From: CADEDV01 sp036383515
GTDB taxonomy: Bacteria; Bacteroidota; Bacteroidia; Chitinophagales; Chitinophagaceae
Direction of reading: 5' to 3'
Length of the DNA: 64,000 bases
Assembly: GCA_036383515.1 (NCBI GenBank)
Contig: DASVOE010000077.1
Span: 1 to 64,000 of the forward strand
The notes under the pieces were generated by a model. It had not been told where the DNA came from, searched no databases, and was given only the letters and a program-made list of their open reading frames with translations. Position numbers and translations under genes: made by a program. Below, in pieces: positions 53,029 to 61,851 of this stretch (the stretch's first letter is position 1; each line of letters begins with the position of its first letter).

Positions 53029-55062
53029 TTACCGGATCAGCGTCACTGTTCCTTTTTGAAATACTTGTTTATGGGTGTCTTTATGGGTGTAACTCAGCAT
53101 CCATACAAATACCCCGGTGCCCTGTAACACCCCATTAATCTTTCCATCCCATTTTTCTTTCCAGTTACGGGAATGAAAAATCAACTGCCCCCAGCGGTTG
53201 AAAACTTTGAAATCATAGTTCTCTGCTTTGATCGCATTATGCGGCCAAAAATAATCATTCAATCCATCATTATTGGGTGTAAACGCTGTAGGCACAGCAA
53301 TGAAACAATGATCCAGCACCGTTACTGTTTTACTGATACTGTCAGTACAGCCAAGTGTGTTATTATAAGCGAGAAGTTTGACCGTATAATAGGCTTCACG
53401 ATTACTTAAAGGAAATAAAACAGGCAACGGGTCTTTTAAGGTGCTGGATGAAAGCACATCAAAATTCCATCGCCATGAATCAATCTGCCCGGTGCTGTTA
53501 TTGGTTACTTCCAGTTTATCTTCAGGGCAAATAATATCCAGCATGCTGAAATCTGCTTTCACTTCATTGTTAAATACGATCACCTGCGAAGTGCTGTCAC
53601 TGCATACACCATTGCTCACCCACAAGTAAATTGAATTGGTACTGGTGGAAGGAAAAGAAATAGTATGTGTTTGAGTGGTAACCGATGCACTGTTATTAAA
53701 ACGCCATTTCCATTGGTTTACATTATGGGCTCCATCATGGCTGAAGGTCAGCGTATTTTTTTCACATCCTAATAAAGTGCTGTATTGAAATGTTGCATCC
53801 ACTGTATCCGATGCCTGGAACGGAAGTGTTTGCAATGGACTTTCCTGTCCGCATTCATCAATAACAGTAGTACCATCAGTGCCTGTTTTTAATGTAAGTT
53901 GATAAGTGCCTCCGGTATAGATGGGCGCTGCAAATTTTATTACGATATAATCAGTTTTCCCGTTTATACAATTACCAAAAGCTGATGCAACTGTGACGGG
54001 TGCGGGACCTGTAACAGAAAAATCAGATCCATTGGCAGCAATACTATTGCAGTTTATTTTTTTAGGGAAGTAAATGCGGATAGAATCAGGTGCACATCCT
54101 ACCCGACTAAGGCTGTCGGCAAAAATGGGTTGTGGTGCTAAATATTGAAAAGAAATCTGCTCGCCGGCAGGTATCAGGTTATCACAAAAATCTTTCAGAG
54201 TATTTCCATCACTGCCGTTATTAATTACCAATTGAAAGTTACCATTACCTAATGGAGCAGCCAGGGTTAGTGTAATCTCGTTAAGATCAAAACCAGGGGA
54301 ACAAGTGCTGGTGCTCGCTGCTACAACTGTTGTAACAGCGGGCAAAAGACTAAATTCAGTGCCGGTTGCTGTCAATGAATTACAACGTACATTTTTATTA
54401 AGCTTTACTATTATTTTTTTTCCATCGCAATCAGCTTTGGCTGATTTAAGATGTGGTATGGCGGGATCAGTGATCACAGCGGTACCGCCATTAAAAGAAA
54501 GTGAATACCCGCTTTGCGTATTGGAGAAATGGCTAACAAGCAAAAGATATTCATGCCCTGCTATTAAGTTGGGCATCACTGCAAAAGTGGGTTTATTGTC
54601 AGCAGGGTCTGAGGCGCATTGTATAAAATTAACTCCTGAAGCTGATGCACCCGTGGGTCCATATGTTCCTGCCCAATTAGCTGTAACAACTAAAGAATTA
54701 TTGGTAAAAATTTCATTAGGATCACGACCGGTGATGTCAAAAAGCTGCCAGTCATAATCTTCATTACTGGCGTTGGGAGTAATGAGAAAGCCCAAGGTCC
54801 CGGAAACATAACAGGTGAATTTGTAAAAAAAAGGATTCTTATTCTGGTAAAGCGCATTGCCACTTCCTGAACAACCTGGAACAAACAAATCGTTGGTACT
54901 GCAGATGGGAACTGTATTTTGCTGGAAAGCGGTGGTGCCACAGACCGGGAATGCGGTGGAAGGTGTTTGTCCTGCTGTTGTACATACCTGGCTGAATACC
55001 GGGCTCAATGCGAGCAACATAAACAAAAGGAGCAGGGATGTCGGTCGAATGGTTTTTTTCAT
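53029..55062 (-). CDS. Secreted protein with T9SS type B sorting domain
   Basis: A 677-residue exported protein: signal peptide (1-24, ALSPVFSQ), a domain with several Cys (about 25-200, CTTAGQTPSTAFPVCG at its start), two similar Ig-like domains (about 205-310 and 310-415) that align to each other, PKD-like domains (WKWRFNNSAS, WRWNFDVLSS), and a type B signal (about 590-677: TAFTPNNDGLNDYF, FNRWGQLIF, FQKGTVTLIR). It should be secreted by the SprA system. No enzymatic motif is visible; adhesion or gliding is plausible but unproven. Confidence 0.85.
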   Translation of the reverse strand: MKKTIRPTSLLLLFMLLALSPVFSQVCTTAGQTPSTAFPVCGTTAFQQNTVPICSTNDLFVPGCSGSGNALYQNKNPFFYKFTCYVSGTLGFLITPNASNEDYDWQLFDITGRDPNEIFTNNSLVVTANWAGTYGPTGASASGVNFIQCASDPADNKPTFAVMPNLIAGHEYLLLVSHFSNTQSGYSLSFNGGTAVITDPAIPHLKSAKADCDGKKIIVKLNKNVRCNSLTATGTEFSLLPAVTTVVAASTSTCSPGFDLNEITLTLAAPLGNGNFQLVINNGSDGNTLKDFCDNLIPAGEQISFQYLAPQPIFADSLSRVGCAPDSIRIYFPKKINCNSIAANGSDFSVTGPAPVTVASAFGNCINGKTDYIVIKFAAPIYTGGTYQLTLKTGTDGTTVIDECGQESPLQTLPFQASDTVDATFQYSTLLGCEKNTLTFSHDGAHNVNQWKWRFNNSASVTTQTHTISFPSTSTNSIYLWVSNGVCSDSTSQVIVFNNEVKADFSMLDIICPEDKLEVTNNSTGQIDSWRWNFDVLSSSTLKDPLPVLFPLSNREAYYTVKLLAYNNTLGCTDSISKTVTVLDHCFIAVPTAFTPNNDGLNDYFWPHNAIKAENYDFKVFNRWGQLIFHSRNWKEKWDGKINGVLQGTGVFVWMLSYTHKDTHKQVFQKGTVTLIR

Positions 55063-55131
55063 GGAATAAACAGCACATTGTTTGACTGATCCTGTGACAA
55101 CAAAACCAGCCTGTATGTTGCCTGTAAACGA

Positions 55132-56235
55132 TCAGGCCAGCTGATAAATTTTACCCGGCAAAGATAATATCACATTCTGTAATTCCAGATTTAACATGGC
55201 TGCCGCTACAGCGCTGCTGCTGAGACCGCTTTTATAATTGAGTTCGTCAATATGAACGCCATCTTTTTCTTTCAAAATATTGATCACGATCTTCTCTTCC
55301 TGTGAAAGTTCAATAAAAAATTCTTTTTGTGCCCGTGCTGTTGATTTACGGCTTTTTTCTTCCCAACCCATCAACTCTACCAGCTCTTTTGCCTCTGTAA
55401 GTAAGGTTGCTTTATTACTCTTTATAAGAAAATTGCAACCTACGCTTTTGCTATCCGTTATTTTTCCGGGAAAGGCAAATACATCTTTGTTATAACTATT
55501 GGCGAGTTCTGCAGTGATCATACTGCCGCCTTTGATACCTGTTTCTATTACAATAGTGGCATCACTCATGCCGGCAACGATGCGGTTTCTTGTCGGAAAA
55601 TTATGTTTATCCGGGTTAGTGCGGCTTCTGAATTCTGTCAGCAGGCCTCCTTCTTTTATCATGTCTTTGGCAAGAGATGAATGATGTGTGGGATAGATCT
55701 GGTCTAATCCATGTGCTAACACACCTACGGTTTGCAAATTATTTTTCAAAGCAGCTTTATGAGCAATAGCATCAATGCCATAAGCCAAACCACTGACAAC
55801 TAAAACATGCTGTTCCGCTAACTCTTTGACCAGTTTCTCTGTTAACTGTTTTCCATAATCCGTATGGTTGCGGGTGCCCACAATCGATACGATTTTTGAA
55901 GTATTCAGGTCAGCGTTTCCTTTATAGTATAATAACTCGGGCGAGTCGTAACAATTTAGTAAGCGCTGCGGATAATTTTTATCAGTGATGAAAAGCGGAA
56001 CGATGTTATACTTTTCAATAAATTTTATTTCATCTTCTGCTTCGGCGAATTTTGAAAAACCCTTGATGCTGTTAGCTCTTATTTCACCAATGCCTTCTAT
56101 ACTTTTGAGTTGTGTTGCTTTTGTTTTAAAAATGGCTTCTGCGCTGCCCAGTTGTTCAATTAATATTTTGGCCTGCACAGGGCCAATGTTAGGAGTAAGC
56201 GATAAAGCAATTTGGTATAGCAGATCGTTTTGCAA
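55132..56235 (-). CDS. dprA: DNA-processing protein DprA
   Basis: DprA (Smf) protects incoming single-stranded DNA during natural transformation and loads RecA onto it. The 367-residue protein has an N-terminal helix-hairpin-helix/SAM-like region (SIEGIGEIRANSI, about 45-57), the Rossmann-like core (VSIVGTRNHTDYG, VVSGLAYGIDAIAHKAAL, GLDQIYP, RNRIVAGMSDATIVIETG), and a C-terminal winged-helix region (GVHIDELNYKSGLSSSAV). The start is TTG at 56235; no nearby ATG is in frame. No other competence gene is adjacent. Confidence 0.93.
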   Translation of the reverse strand: MQNDLLYQIALSLTPNIGPVQAKILIEQLGSAEAIFKTKATQLKSIEGIGEIRANSIKGFSKFAEAEDEIKFIEKYNIVPLFITDKNYPQRLLNCYDSPELLYYKGNADLNTSKIVSIVGTRNHTDYGKQLTEKLVKELAEQHVLVVSGLAYGIDAIAHKAALKNNLQTVGVLAHGLDQIYPTHHSSLAKDMIKEGGLLTEFRSRTNPDKHNFPTRNRIVAGMSDATIVIETGIKGGSMITAELANSYNKDVFAFPGKITDSKSVGCNFLIKSNKATLLTEAKELVELMGWEEKSRKSTARAQKEFFIELSQEEKIVINILKEKDGVHIDELNYKSGLSSSAVAAAMLNLELQNVILSLPGKIYQLA

Positions 56236-56317
56236 AAGATGATAGTTAACAGATAAAAGGCAATTTACAAAACGATGAACAAATTATTGTCTGTTCAGTA
56301 GAAGCTGTACCTGTTTT

Positions 56318-58231
56318 TTATTGACTGAGTACTTTGATCTCTGTTCGCCGGTTTAATGCTTTTCCGGATTCTGTTTTATTATCAGCAATGGGCCTGGTTT
56401 CGCCATAGCCTTTGGCGATCAGTCGTTGAGGAGCAATTGATTTCAAACTAAGATAGCTCACTACTGCTTTAGCCCTGTTATTAGACAAGATAAGGTTATC
56501 AGCAGGTTTACCTGCATTATCTGTATGCCCGCTGATCTCAATTTTTAAGGTAGGATTTTCGGTTAATAGCTGCACCAATTTTTCAAGCTCCACTTGTGAT
56601 TCAGGCTTGAGTTCAAATTTGTTTACATCAAAGAAAATATTGTTGAGTACGATGGAGGCATTTACTTCCAGGGGTTGTAAAGGAATATTTTTTTCGTAAA
56701 CGGAATCTTTAAGTGAATGAGTAAGTGAGAAATTATCAGAGTAAAATAAATAACCCTTCCGGTTTACATTAAAGGCATAATCTTTTCCGATAGGCAGCGT
56801 AATAAGGTAATTCCCTTTTTCATCTGTCTGTACTTTTGATAATGGCTGCTTGCTGGAAAGATCGATCAGTTCTACTGCCGAAGGCAATCCTTTTTTTGTT
56901 TTATTATCAAATACCTGTCCTTTTATCCATGATGTTTTATAAGGACGAACATCTTCTCTCAATTCAAAACTGTAAATATCAAGACCGCCCTTGCTGTCAG
57001 CCCGATCACTGGAATAGTAAGCTGTTTTTCCATCAGCAGTTATAAATAAAGTTCCTTCCTGGCTGATCGTATTGATGGGATAACCCAGATTCATAGGTTT
57101 ACTCCAAACATTATTTGGTCCTTTGCGTACAAAAAAAAGATCGGCATCTCCATATCCCTGCAAACCATTCGATGTAAAATATAGTGTCTGGTTATCTGCA
57201 TGTATAAATGGACATTGTTCATCGCCGGAAGTATTGATCTCCCTTCCCATGTTTTCCGGTTCACCCCACCGGCCGTTAGGTTGCAGGTGGGCCACATAAA
57301 TATCACTGCCGCCATAGCCACCAGGTCTCCGGCTGGCAAAGTAGAGATCTTTTTTATCAGGAGATAAACAAGGCTGCGACTCCCAAAACTGTGAATTTAT
57401 TTTACCTCCAAGGTTGATCGCTTCACTCCATCCCTTTTCGGTGAGATAGGAGATATAAATATCACAGCTGCCATAGCCATCCTGGCGATTGCAGGCTGTA
57501 AACACTAACCATTGTCCATCCTGCGAAATCATTTGTGCTCCTTCATTCTCCGGTGTGTTTACATTTCCTTCCATCGGTTTGGATACTTCCCAGCCACCTG
57601 GTTTTTTTTTGCTGTAAAAAAAATCTTCGTTGTAACGTTTCAGGTTCCGGGTAAAGATCATTTCGCTGTTGTCAATAGTGAGACAGGGAAAATATTCTGA
57701 TTCGGCACTATTCACATTGTCGCCGATATTTTGTGGAGCAAATACGTAATTCTTGTTGGCATTCTTCTTAGCATAGTCAATGGCGAATTCATAAGAACGT
57801 TTGCGGAACTCACCTGCTTTTCTTGTGTTGGGATTCAGTTTTGGAGCTGCTAAAAGCGTATTAACCGCCTGCAATGCTTTTTCAAATTCTCCTTTACCGG
57901 CCAATGCGATTGAATAAGGAAGTTTGTATTCAAACGAAAAAATGGAATCAATGGCAAAAGATCTTTCGTAAGCATCAATACACTCCGCATATTTTTTTTG
58001 ATCGCTGTAAACAGATGCCAAAGCCAGGTAAGCATCAAGATAACGGTTATCCTTTTCAATCGCTTCTTTTAGCAGTTGGATAGTTTCATTGCTTTTACCT
58101 TCTTCTGCCTTACCCTGGGCCGTATTAAAAAGAGCTACAGCTTTTTTATTCACTTTTCCAGGATCGTAGGATTGAGCAAAAAGCGAAATAATGAAAAACA
58201 CGAAGAAAGTAGAGATTATAAAACGTTTCAT
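56318..58231 (-). CDS. TPR-PD40-CRD-OmpA envelope protein, PorE-like
   Basis: A 637-residue protein with signal peptide (1-19), TPR repeats (about 25-150), a PD40 beta-propeller (about 170-425; repeated (L/I)YF(A/T)S(R/N) and GG(S/L)DIY words), a carboxypeptidase-regulatory-like beta domain (about 435-525), and a complete OmpA domain (about 535-637) with ISGHTDNAG and LSNNRAKAV. The domain order is that of PorE, a T9SS part that binds peptidoglycan. Unlike PorE it lacks a clear lipobox Cys, and similar paralogues are common in Bacteroidota, so I leave the symbol blank. Confidence 0.78.
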   Translation of the reverse strand: MKRFIISTFFVFFIISLFAQSYDPGKVNKKAVALFNTAQGKAEEGKSNETIQLLKEAIEKDNRYLDAYLALASVYSDQKKYAECIDAYERSFAIDSIFSFEYKLPYSIALAGKGEFEKALQAVNTLLAAPKLNPNTRKAGEFRKRSYEFAIDYAKKNANKNYVFAPQNIGDNVNSAESEYFPCLTIDNSEMIFTRNLKRYNEDFFYSKKKPGGWEVSKPMEGNVNTPENEGAQMISQDGQWLVFTACNRQDGYGSCDIYISYLTEKGWSEAINLGGKINSQFWESQPCLSPDKKDLYFASRRPGGYGGSDIYVAHLQPNGRWGEPENMGREINTSGDEQCPFIHADNQTLYFTSNGLQGYGDADLFFVRKGPNNVWSKPMNLGYPINTISQEGTLFITADGKTAYYSSDRADSKGGLDIYSFELREDVRPYKTSWIKGQVFDNKTKKGLPSAVELIDLSSKQPLSKVQTDEKGNYLITLPIGKDYAFNVNRKGYLFYSDNFSLTHSLKDSVYEKNIPLQPLEVNASIVLNNIFFDVNKFELKPESQVELEKLVQLLTENPTLKIEISGHTDNAGKPADNLILSNNRAKAVVSYLSLKSIAPQRLIAKGYGETRPIADNKTESGKALNRRTEIKVLSQ

Positions 58232-58374
58232 ACAGGCTATATTAGAGGTATAAACGGATTTTAATTGATATTATTCCCTCTTGAAACGAGAATCTATCGC
58301 ATTAAAGTTACTAAAGGCATATCAGACTCATAAAAGGAGGGTTTTAAAGGCAAAAGGGTTGGCCGCAATATTAT

Positions 58375-58980
58375 TTATGGGACATTAATATACTTATGAA
58401 TCTGCAGGCTCAGTTCCCATGTAGGATTAGCTTTAATGTATTCAATGATCAGGGGTGTTACCTGTGGCGCTTTATCCCATTCAGGTTGCAGGTAAAGTTT
58501 GCAGGATGGCGAAACTAATGCTGCATATTTTTCCGCCCATTCAAAATCCGATTTATTAAAAATGACAACTTTCAGTTCGTTGGCCAGGGGAAGAATAGCC
58601 GGTAATGGAGCTTTGAATTTTTTTGGAGAGAGACAGATCCAATCCCAATGACCACTCAGGGGATGAGCGCCGGATGTTTCGATATTGGTTTGTAAACCGG
58701 CTGCCCGTAATGCGGTTGTCAGTTCATCCAGGTTATGCATCAACGGTTCACCACCTGTTATGACTACCAGCTCTGCGGGTGTTTTTTTTACCTGACTGAT
58801 CAGGGTTTCAATTTCATATAAAGGATGTTTGCCTGCATCCCAACTATCTTTTACATCGCACCACACACAACCCACGTCGCAACCACCCAGCCGGATAAAG
58901 TAGGCAGCTCTTCCCTGGTGAAAACCTTCACCCTGCAATGTATAGAAATGCTCCATTACCGGAAGCTTTGTGATTTTCAT
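58375..58980 (-). CDS. queE: 7-carboxy-7-deazaguanine synthase
   Basis: QueE is a radical SAM enzyme that forms the 7-deazaguanine ring on the way to queuosine. The 201-residue protein has FYTLQGEGFHQGRAAYFIR, the cluster motif GGCDVGCVWCD (C-x3-C-x2-C), and the SAM-binding VITGGEPLMH. Its ATG overlaps the stop of the upstream small membrane protein by 1 nt, so it is translationally coupled to a SatD-like operon. The substrate, carboxy-tetrahydropterin, could come from one of the PTPS-family enzymes at 27-28 kb. Confidence 0.94.
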   Translation of the reverse strand: MKITKLPVMEHFYTLQGEGFHQGRAAYFIRLGGCDVGCVWCDVKDSWDAGKHPLYEIETLISQVKKTPAELVVITGGEPLMHNLDELTTALRAAGLQTNIETSGAHPLSGHWDWICLSPKKFKAPLPAILPLANELKVVIFNKSDFEWAEKYAALVSPSCKLYLQPEWDKAPQVTPLIIEYIKANPTWELSLQIHKYINVP

Positions 58981-59324
58981 TAATATCCCATTAGTTCTTT
59001 AAAAAGTAGAAATTCCAGTATACCTGTAGCAATCGATGTAATATTTCCTATTAAAAAATAGTCATTGGATACTTTGGATTCCTGTTGTTCTTTTAACCGG
59101 GTTCCAAGTTTAATAGCACCTAAAAAGATAAGTATTGTTGGAAGTGATGATGCCAATCCTAATAATATTATGAATCGTTCCAGCCATCCTTTTAAAATGG
59201 ATCGGGTGGTTTGTTTATTGTCACTAGCCAATGCTTTACGGATAAAATAAAAAATAAAAAAGGTGGCTATTTCGCCAATTGTAAATGCAGCCAGAAATAG
59301 CAGGATTGTATTAATTATTTCCAT
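58980..59324 (-). CDS. Small membrane protein in the SatD-like operon
   Basis: A 114-residue protein with three hydrophobic helices (about 4-28, 50-74 and 90-111) and a basic loop after the first (RKALASDNKQTTRSILKGWLERF). I recognise no family by sequence. It overlaps the SatD-like gene by 14 nt and queE by 1 nt, so all three are made together. In streptococci satD is followed by satE, a membrane protein; whether this one is equivalent is inference from position only. It could be the membrane effector or partner of the SatD-like protein. Confidence 0.65.
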   Translation of the reverse strand: MEIINTILLFLAAFTIGEIATFFIFYFIRKALASDNKQTTRSILKGWLERFIILLGLASSLPTILIFLGAIKLGTRLKEQQESKVSNDYFLIGNITSIATGILEFLLFKELMGY

Positions 59325-59937
59325 CTTCTTCCAAAATTAGCTGACGAATTATATTGTATTCTCTGATCTTAAATGTTTTTTTCCTTTTCCACATCTGGCT
59401 CCAGTTCTTTTTATTGTTATCGGCCACTGTTTTGTAATCGTCTATTTTTAAAAAGTCATTTATTATTTTAAAATCTTTGGATTTCCAGTCATCAACGATA
59501 GATTGATAAAGGATAAAATACCTGGAGATAATATCATCTTTTTTTCCTGTATTAAATAAAAAACGTTCTTCTGACTTTTTTGAAGTGTTTAATGCTTCCC
59601 TGGTTTTTGTAAGTCCCTCTCCCATCATGCCATGTGCTATTTTTTTATTTATTGGAGTATCTATTCTTCCGCTGGCCAGCACATATCGTAATTTAAAAGT
59701 CAGCTCCTTTTCAATTAATAATTCTTCCAGCCGGATAATTATTTTTATTCCTGCTATTCTTGAACTGACGACGCCCTGGAATTCATCACCTAATGTAACC
59801 GTGAGCGGAGATGATATCTCCTTTTTGAAGTCAGTGTTTATTGTTTCGGTAACTGTCTTCAGGTTTTTTGCCAACTCCACGCTTTTTGTGAGGCGGCTGT
59901 CAACTACATCGGCCATTAAAATCAGGGAAGGCTTCAT
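59311..59937 (-). CDS. SatD-family protein with cyclase-like N-terminus and possible C-terminal helix-turn-helix
   Basis: A 208-residue soluble protein of the SatD family, named for the streptococcal sat (secretion and acid tolerance) locus; its biochemical role is unknown. The N-terminus has LMADVVDSR (Asp10) and LGDEFQGV (Asp51), spaced like the two metal-binding Asp of nucleotide cyclases and GGDEF proteins. The last 45 residues (YKTVADNNKKNWSQMWKRKK, about 168-187) look like a weak helix-turn-helix. Three phased palindromes cover its promoter, which suggests autoregulation. The family call is fair; the cyclase and DNA-binding readings are inference. Confidence 0.7.
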   Translation of the reverse strand: MKPSLILMADVVDSRLTKSVELAKNLKTVTETINTDFKKEISSPLTVTLGDEFQGVVSSRIAGIKIIIRLEELLIEKELTFKLRYVLASGRIDTPINKKIAHGMMGEGLTKTREALNTSKKSEERFLFNTGKKDDIISRYFILYQSIVDDWKSKDFKIINDFLKIDDYKTVADNNKKNWSQMWKRKKTFKIREYNIIRQLILEEDGNN

Positions 59938-60013
59938 TTTTCAAAGTAAATGAAAAAAAAGTATTTTTTCAAAAAAAGTGAAAAAATGACATTTTTTCAA
60001 AAAAAGTGAAAAA
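59937..60013 (-). promoter_or_regulatory. Promoter of the SatD-like operon overlaid by three phased palindromes
   Basis: Three copies of TTTTTCA-N7-TGAAAAA begin at 59937, 59965 and 59993, an exact 28-bp period. The first abuts the start codon. On the minus strand TTTG (59970-59973), a 20-bp spacer and TTACTTTG (59942-59949) form a promoter ending four nucleotides before the ATG. The palindromes cover both promoter elements, as an operator for a repressor would. Confidence 0.75.
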
Positions 60014-60889
60014 TTAGTTTTTTTGTAAACAGGATCTATAGGTATTTTTCATCAATGCAGCGATGGTCATTGGTCCTACACCACCGGGCACTGGTGTGAT
60101 CCACGAGCATTTTGGTGCTACCGTTTCATACTGCACATCACCTTTTAATTTATATCCTGATTTTTTACTGGCATCTTCTATTCTTGTAATGCCTACATCA
60201 ATTACAACAGCTCCTTCTTTTACCATATCGGCAGTTACAAACTCAGGTTTGCCTAATGCAGCTACTATAATATCAGCCTGCAAACAAAATTCGTTAAGAT
60301 TTTTTGTATTAGAATGACATATTGTTACGGTGCAGTTGCCGGGATTGCTATTACCACTCAGCAAAACACTCATCGGTCTTCCTACAATATTGCTTCTGCC
60401 GATCACCACCGCATGTTTTCCTTTTGTTTCTATTTTATAATGTTTCAGCAGCAGCATGATGCCATGTGGTGTAGCCGGAATAAAAGTAGGTACGCCCTGT
60501 ACCATTTTACCTATACTTATCGGATGGAAGCCATCTACATCTTTATCAGCATCTATTGCATTGATCACTTTTTGTTCGGCAATATGTTTGGGCAGGGGCA
60601 ATTGCACCAATATGCCATCCACATCAGGATCAGTGTTTAATTCTTCGATCTTTTCCAATAAACGATTCTCCGAAATATCGGCTTCCATCGTTATCAATGT
60701 AGATTTAAAACCCACTTCCTCACAGGCTTTTACTTTAGCGGCTACATAGGTTTGACTGGCGCCGTTACTTCCTACCAGGATAGCAGCGAGGTGTGGTATT
60801 TTTTTTCCCTCAATGGATAGCTGGGCCACATCGATTTTTAATATATCCCGGATAGCCTGTGCTGCTTTTTTACCGTCTAAAATTTGCAT
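60014..60889 (-). CDS. folD: Methylenetetrahydrofolate dehydrogenase / cyclohydrolase
   Basis: FolD interconverts methylene-, methenyl- and formyl-tetrahydrofolate. The 291-residue form from the ATG at 60889 (MQILDGKKAAQAIRDIL) is canonical; the open frame extends 21 codons upstream. Key parts: the catalytic Tyr and Lys in SQTYVAAKVKACEEVG, DGILVQLPLPKH, KDVDGFHP, the Rossmann stretch VVIGRSNIVGRP, and PVPGGVGPMT. TACCTTCG, one base off the -7 consensus, ends four nucleotides before the ATG. Its stop lies at the edge of the palindrome array of the SatD-like operon. Confidence 0.95.
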   Translation of the reverse strand: MQILDGKKAAQAIRDILKIDVAQLSIEGKKIPHLAAILVGSNGASQTYVAAKVKACEEVGFKSTLITMEADISENRLLEKIEELNTDPDVDGILVQLPLPKHIAEQKVINAIDADKDVDGFHPISIGKMVQGVPTFIPATPHGIMLLLKHYKIETKGKHAVVIGRSNIVGRPMSVLLSGNSNPGNCTVTICHSNTKNLNEFCLQADIIVAALGKPEFVTADMVKEGAVVIDVGITRIEDASKKSGYKLKGDVQYETVAPKCSWITPVPGGVGPMTIAALMKNTYRSCLQKN

Positions 60890-61029
60890 GCGGCGAAGGT
60901 AAAGATTTGTCTGACCGTTGCGGTATGGCAAATCATAAATATTTGCTTTCATATAGCCAGCAGAGATGACCGAAATTTCGTTACAGACAGTCGGACAAAA
61001 TCATTATTTTACTCTGATAAACCTATTAC

Positions 61030-61851
61030 CTGGAAAAAACAGCCTTTGTATTATTGTTATTCATTTCCGTTTGTTGCAGCAGTCAAACGATGCGTCGTCC
61101 TGTAGCAGCAGGGTATGCCGGCACCGGTGCTTATAGTTTGAATCATGTGGATGTATTTTCATTTACTGCCAACCAGGCTTCATTGGCGCAATTAAAAAAT
61201 GCGGCTGCGGGTGTGTACGCTGAAAGAAGATTTATGCTCAGCGAACTAAATTATTATACTGCGGTAGTGGGATTAGTTACTTCTTCTGGCAATTTTGGTT
61301 TAAAAACAGGTTACTCAGGATTTTCAGATTATAATGAAACACAGTTGGGGTTGGCTTATGGCAGGAAGTTGGGTGATAAAATGGATATAGGAGTGCAGTT
61401 TAATTATAACAATATCCGGATTCCCACTTATGGCAGTGCATCAGCTATCAGTTTTGAAGCCGGTACTGTTTTACATCTCACGGAAAAAATGCATGCAGGC
61501 ATTCAAATAAACAATCCTGTGGGTGGAAAATTTGGAAAAGAGCAGCGGGAGAAATTACCTTCTGTTTACAGTTTCGGAATGGGATATGCGGCATCGGAAA
61601 AATTCTTTGTAAGCGCTGAAATAATAAAAGAAGAAGATCAACCGGTGAGTGTCAATGCCGGATTGCAATATAAGTTTCTTCCACAATTACTGGCAAGAAT
61701 GGGTATTGCTTCGGCTACATCATCCATATGGGCAGGTGCAGGTTTGTCGTGGAAATCATTTCGTGTAGATGTGACTACCAGTTATCATCCCCAGTTAGGC
61801 ATTACACCGGGTTTGCTTTTGCTTTTTAATTTTTATAAGAAGGGTAAGTGA
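61030..61851 (+). CDS. Predicted outer-membrane beta-barrel protein with a non-ATG start
   Basis: A barrel-like protein of about 273 residues. No ATG occurs at the 5' end. A CTG at 61030 would give a good signal peptide (EKTAFVLLLFISVCCSSQ); the first TTG at 61054 would lack the N-terminal charge. After it come alternating amphipathic strands rich in Gly and aromatic residues (GLKTGYSGFSDYNETQLGLAYG, about 85-110), typical of an outer-membrane barrel of the PorV/FadL kind, without a motif that names it. It overlaps the next gene by GTGA, so the two barrel candidates are translated together. Confidence 0.62.
   Translation: MEKTAFVLLLFISVCCSSQTMRRPVAAGYAGTGAYSLNHVDVFSFTANQASLAQLKNAAAGVYAERRFMLSELNYYTAVVGLVTSSGNFGLKTGYSGFSDYNETQLGLAYGRKLGDKMDIGVQFNYNNIRIPTYGSASAISFEAGTVLHLTEKMHAGIQINNPVGGKFGKEQREKLPSVYSFGMGYAASEKFFVSAEIIKEEDQPVSVNAGLQYKFLPQLLARMGIASATSSIWAGAGLSWKSFRVDVTTSYHPQLGITPGLLLLFNFYKKGK

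Noticed and set aside
59937..60013. The 28-bp periodic array as a CRISPR
   Set aside because: The units abut with no variable spacers, only three occur, each is an A/T palindrome, and they overlap a promoter; no cas gene is present.
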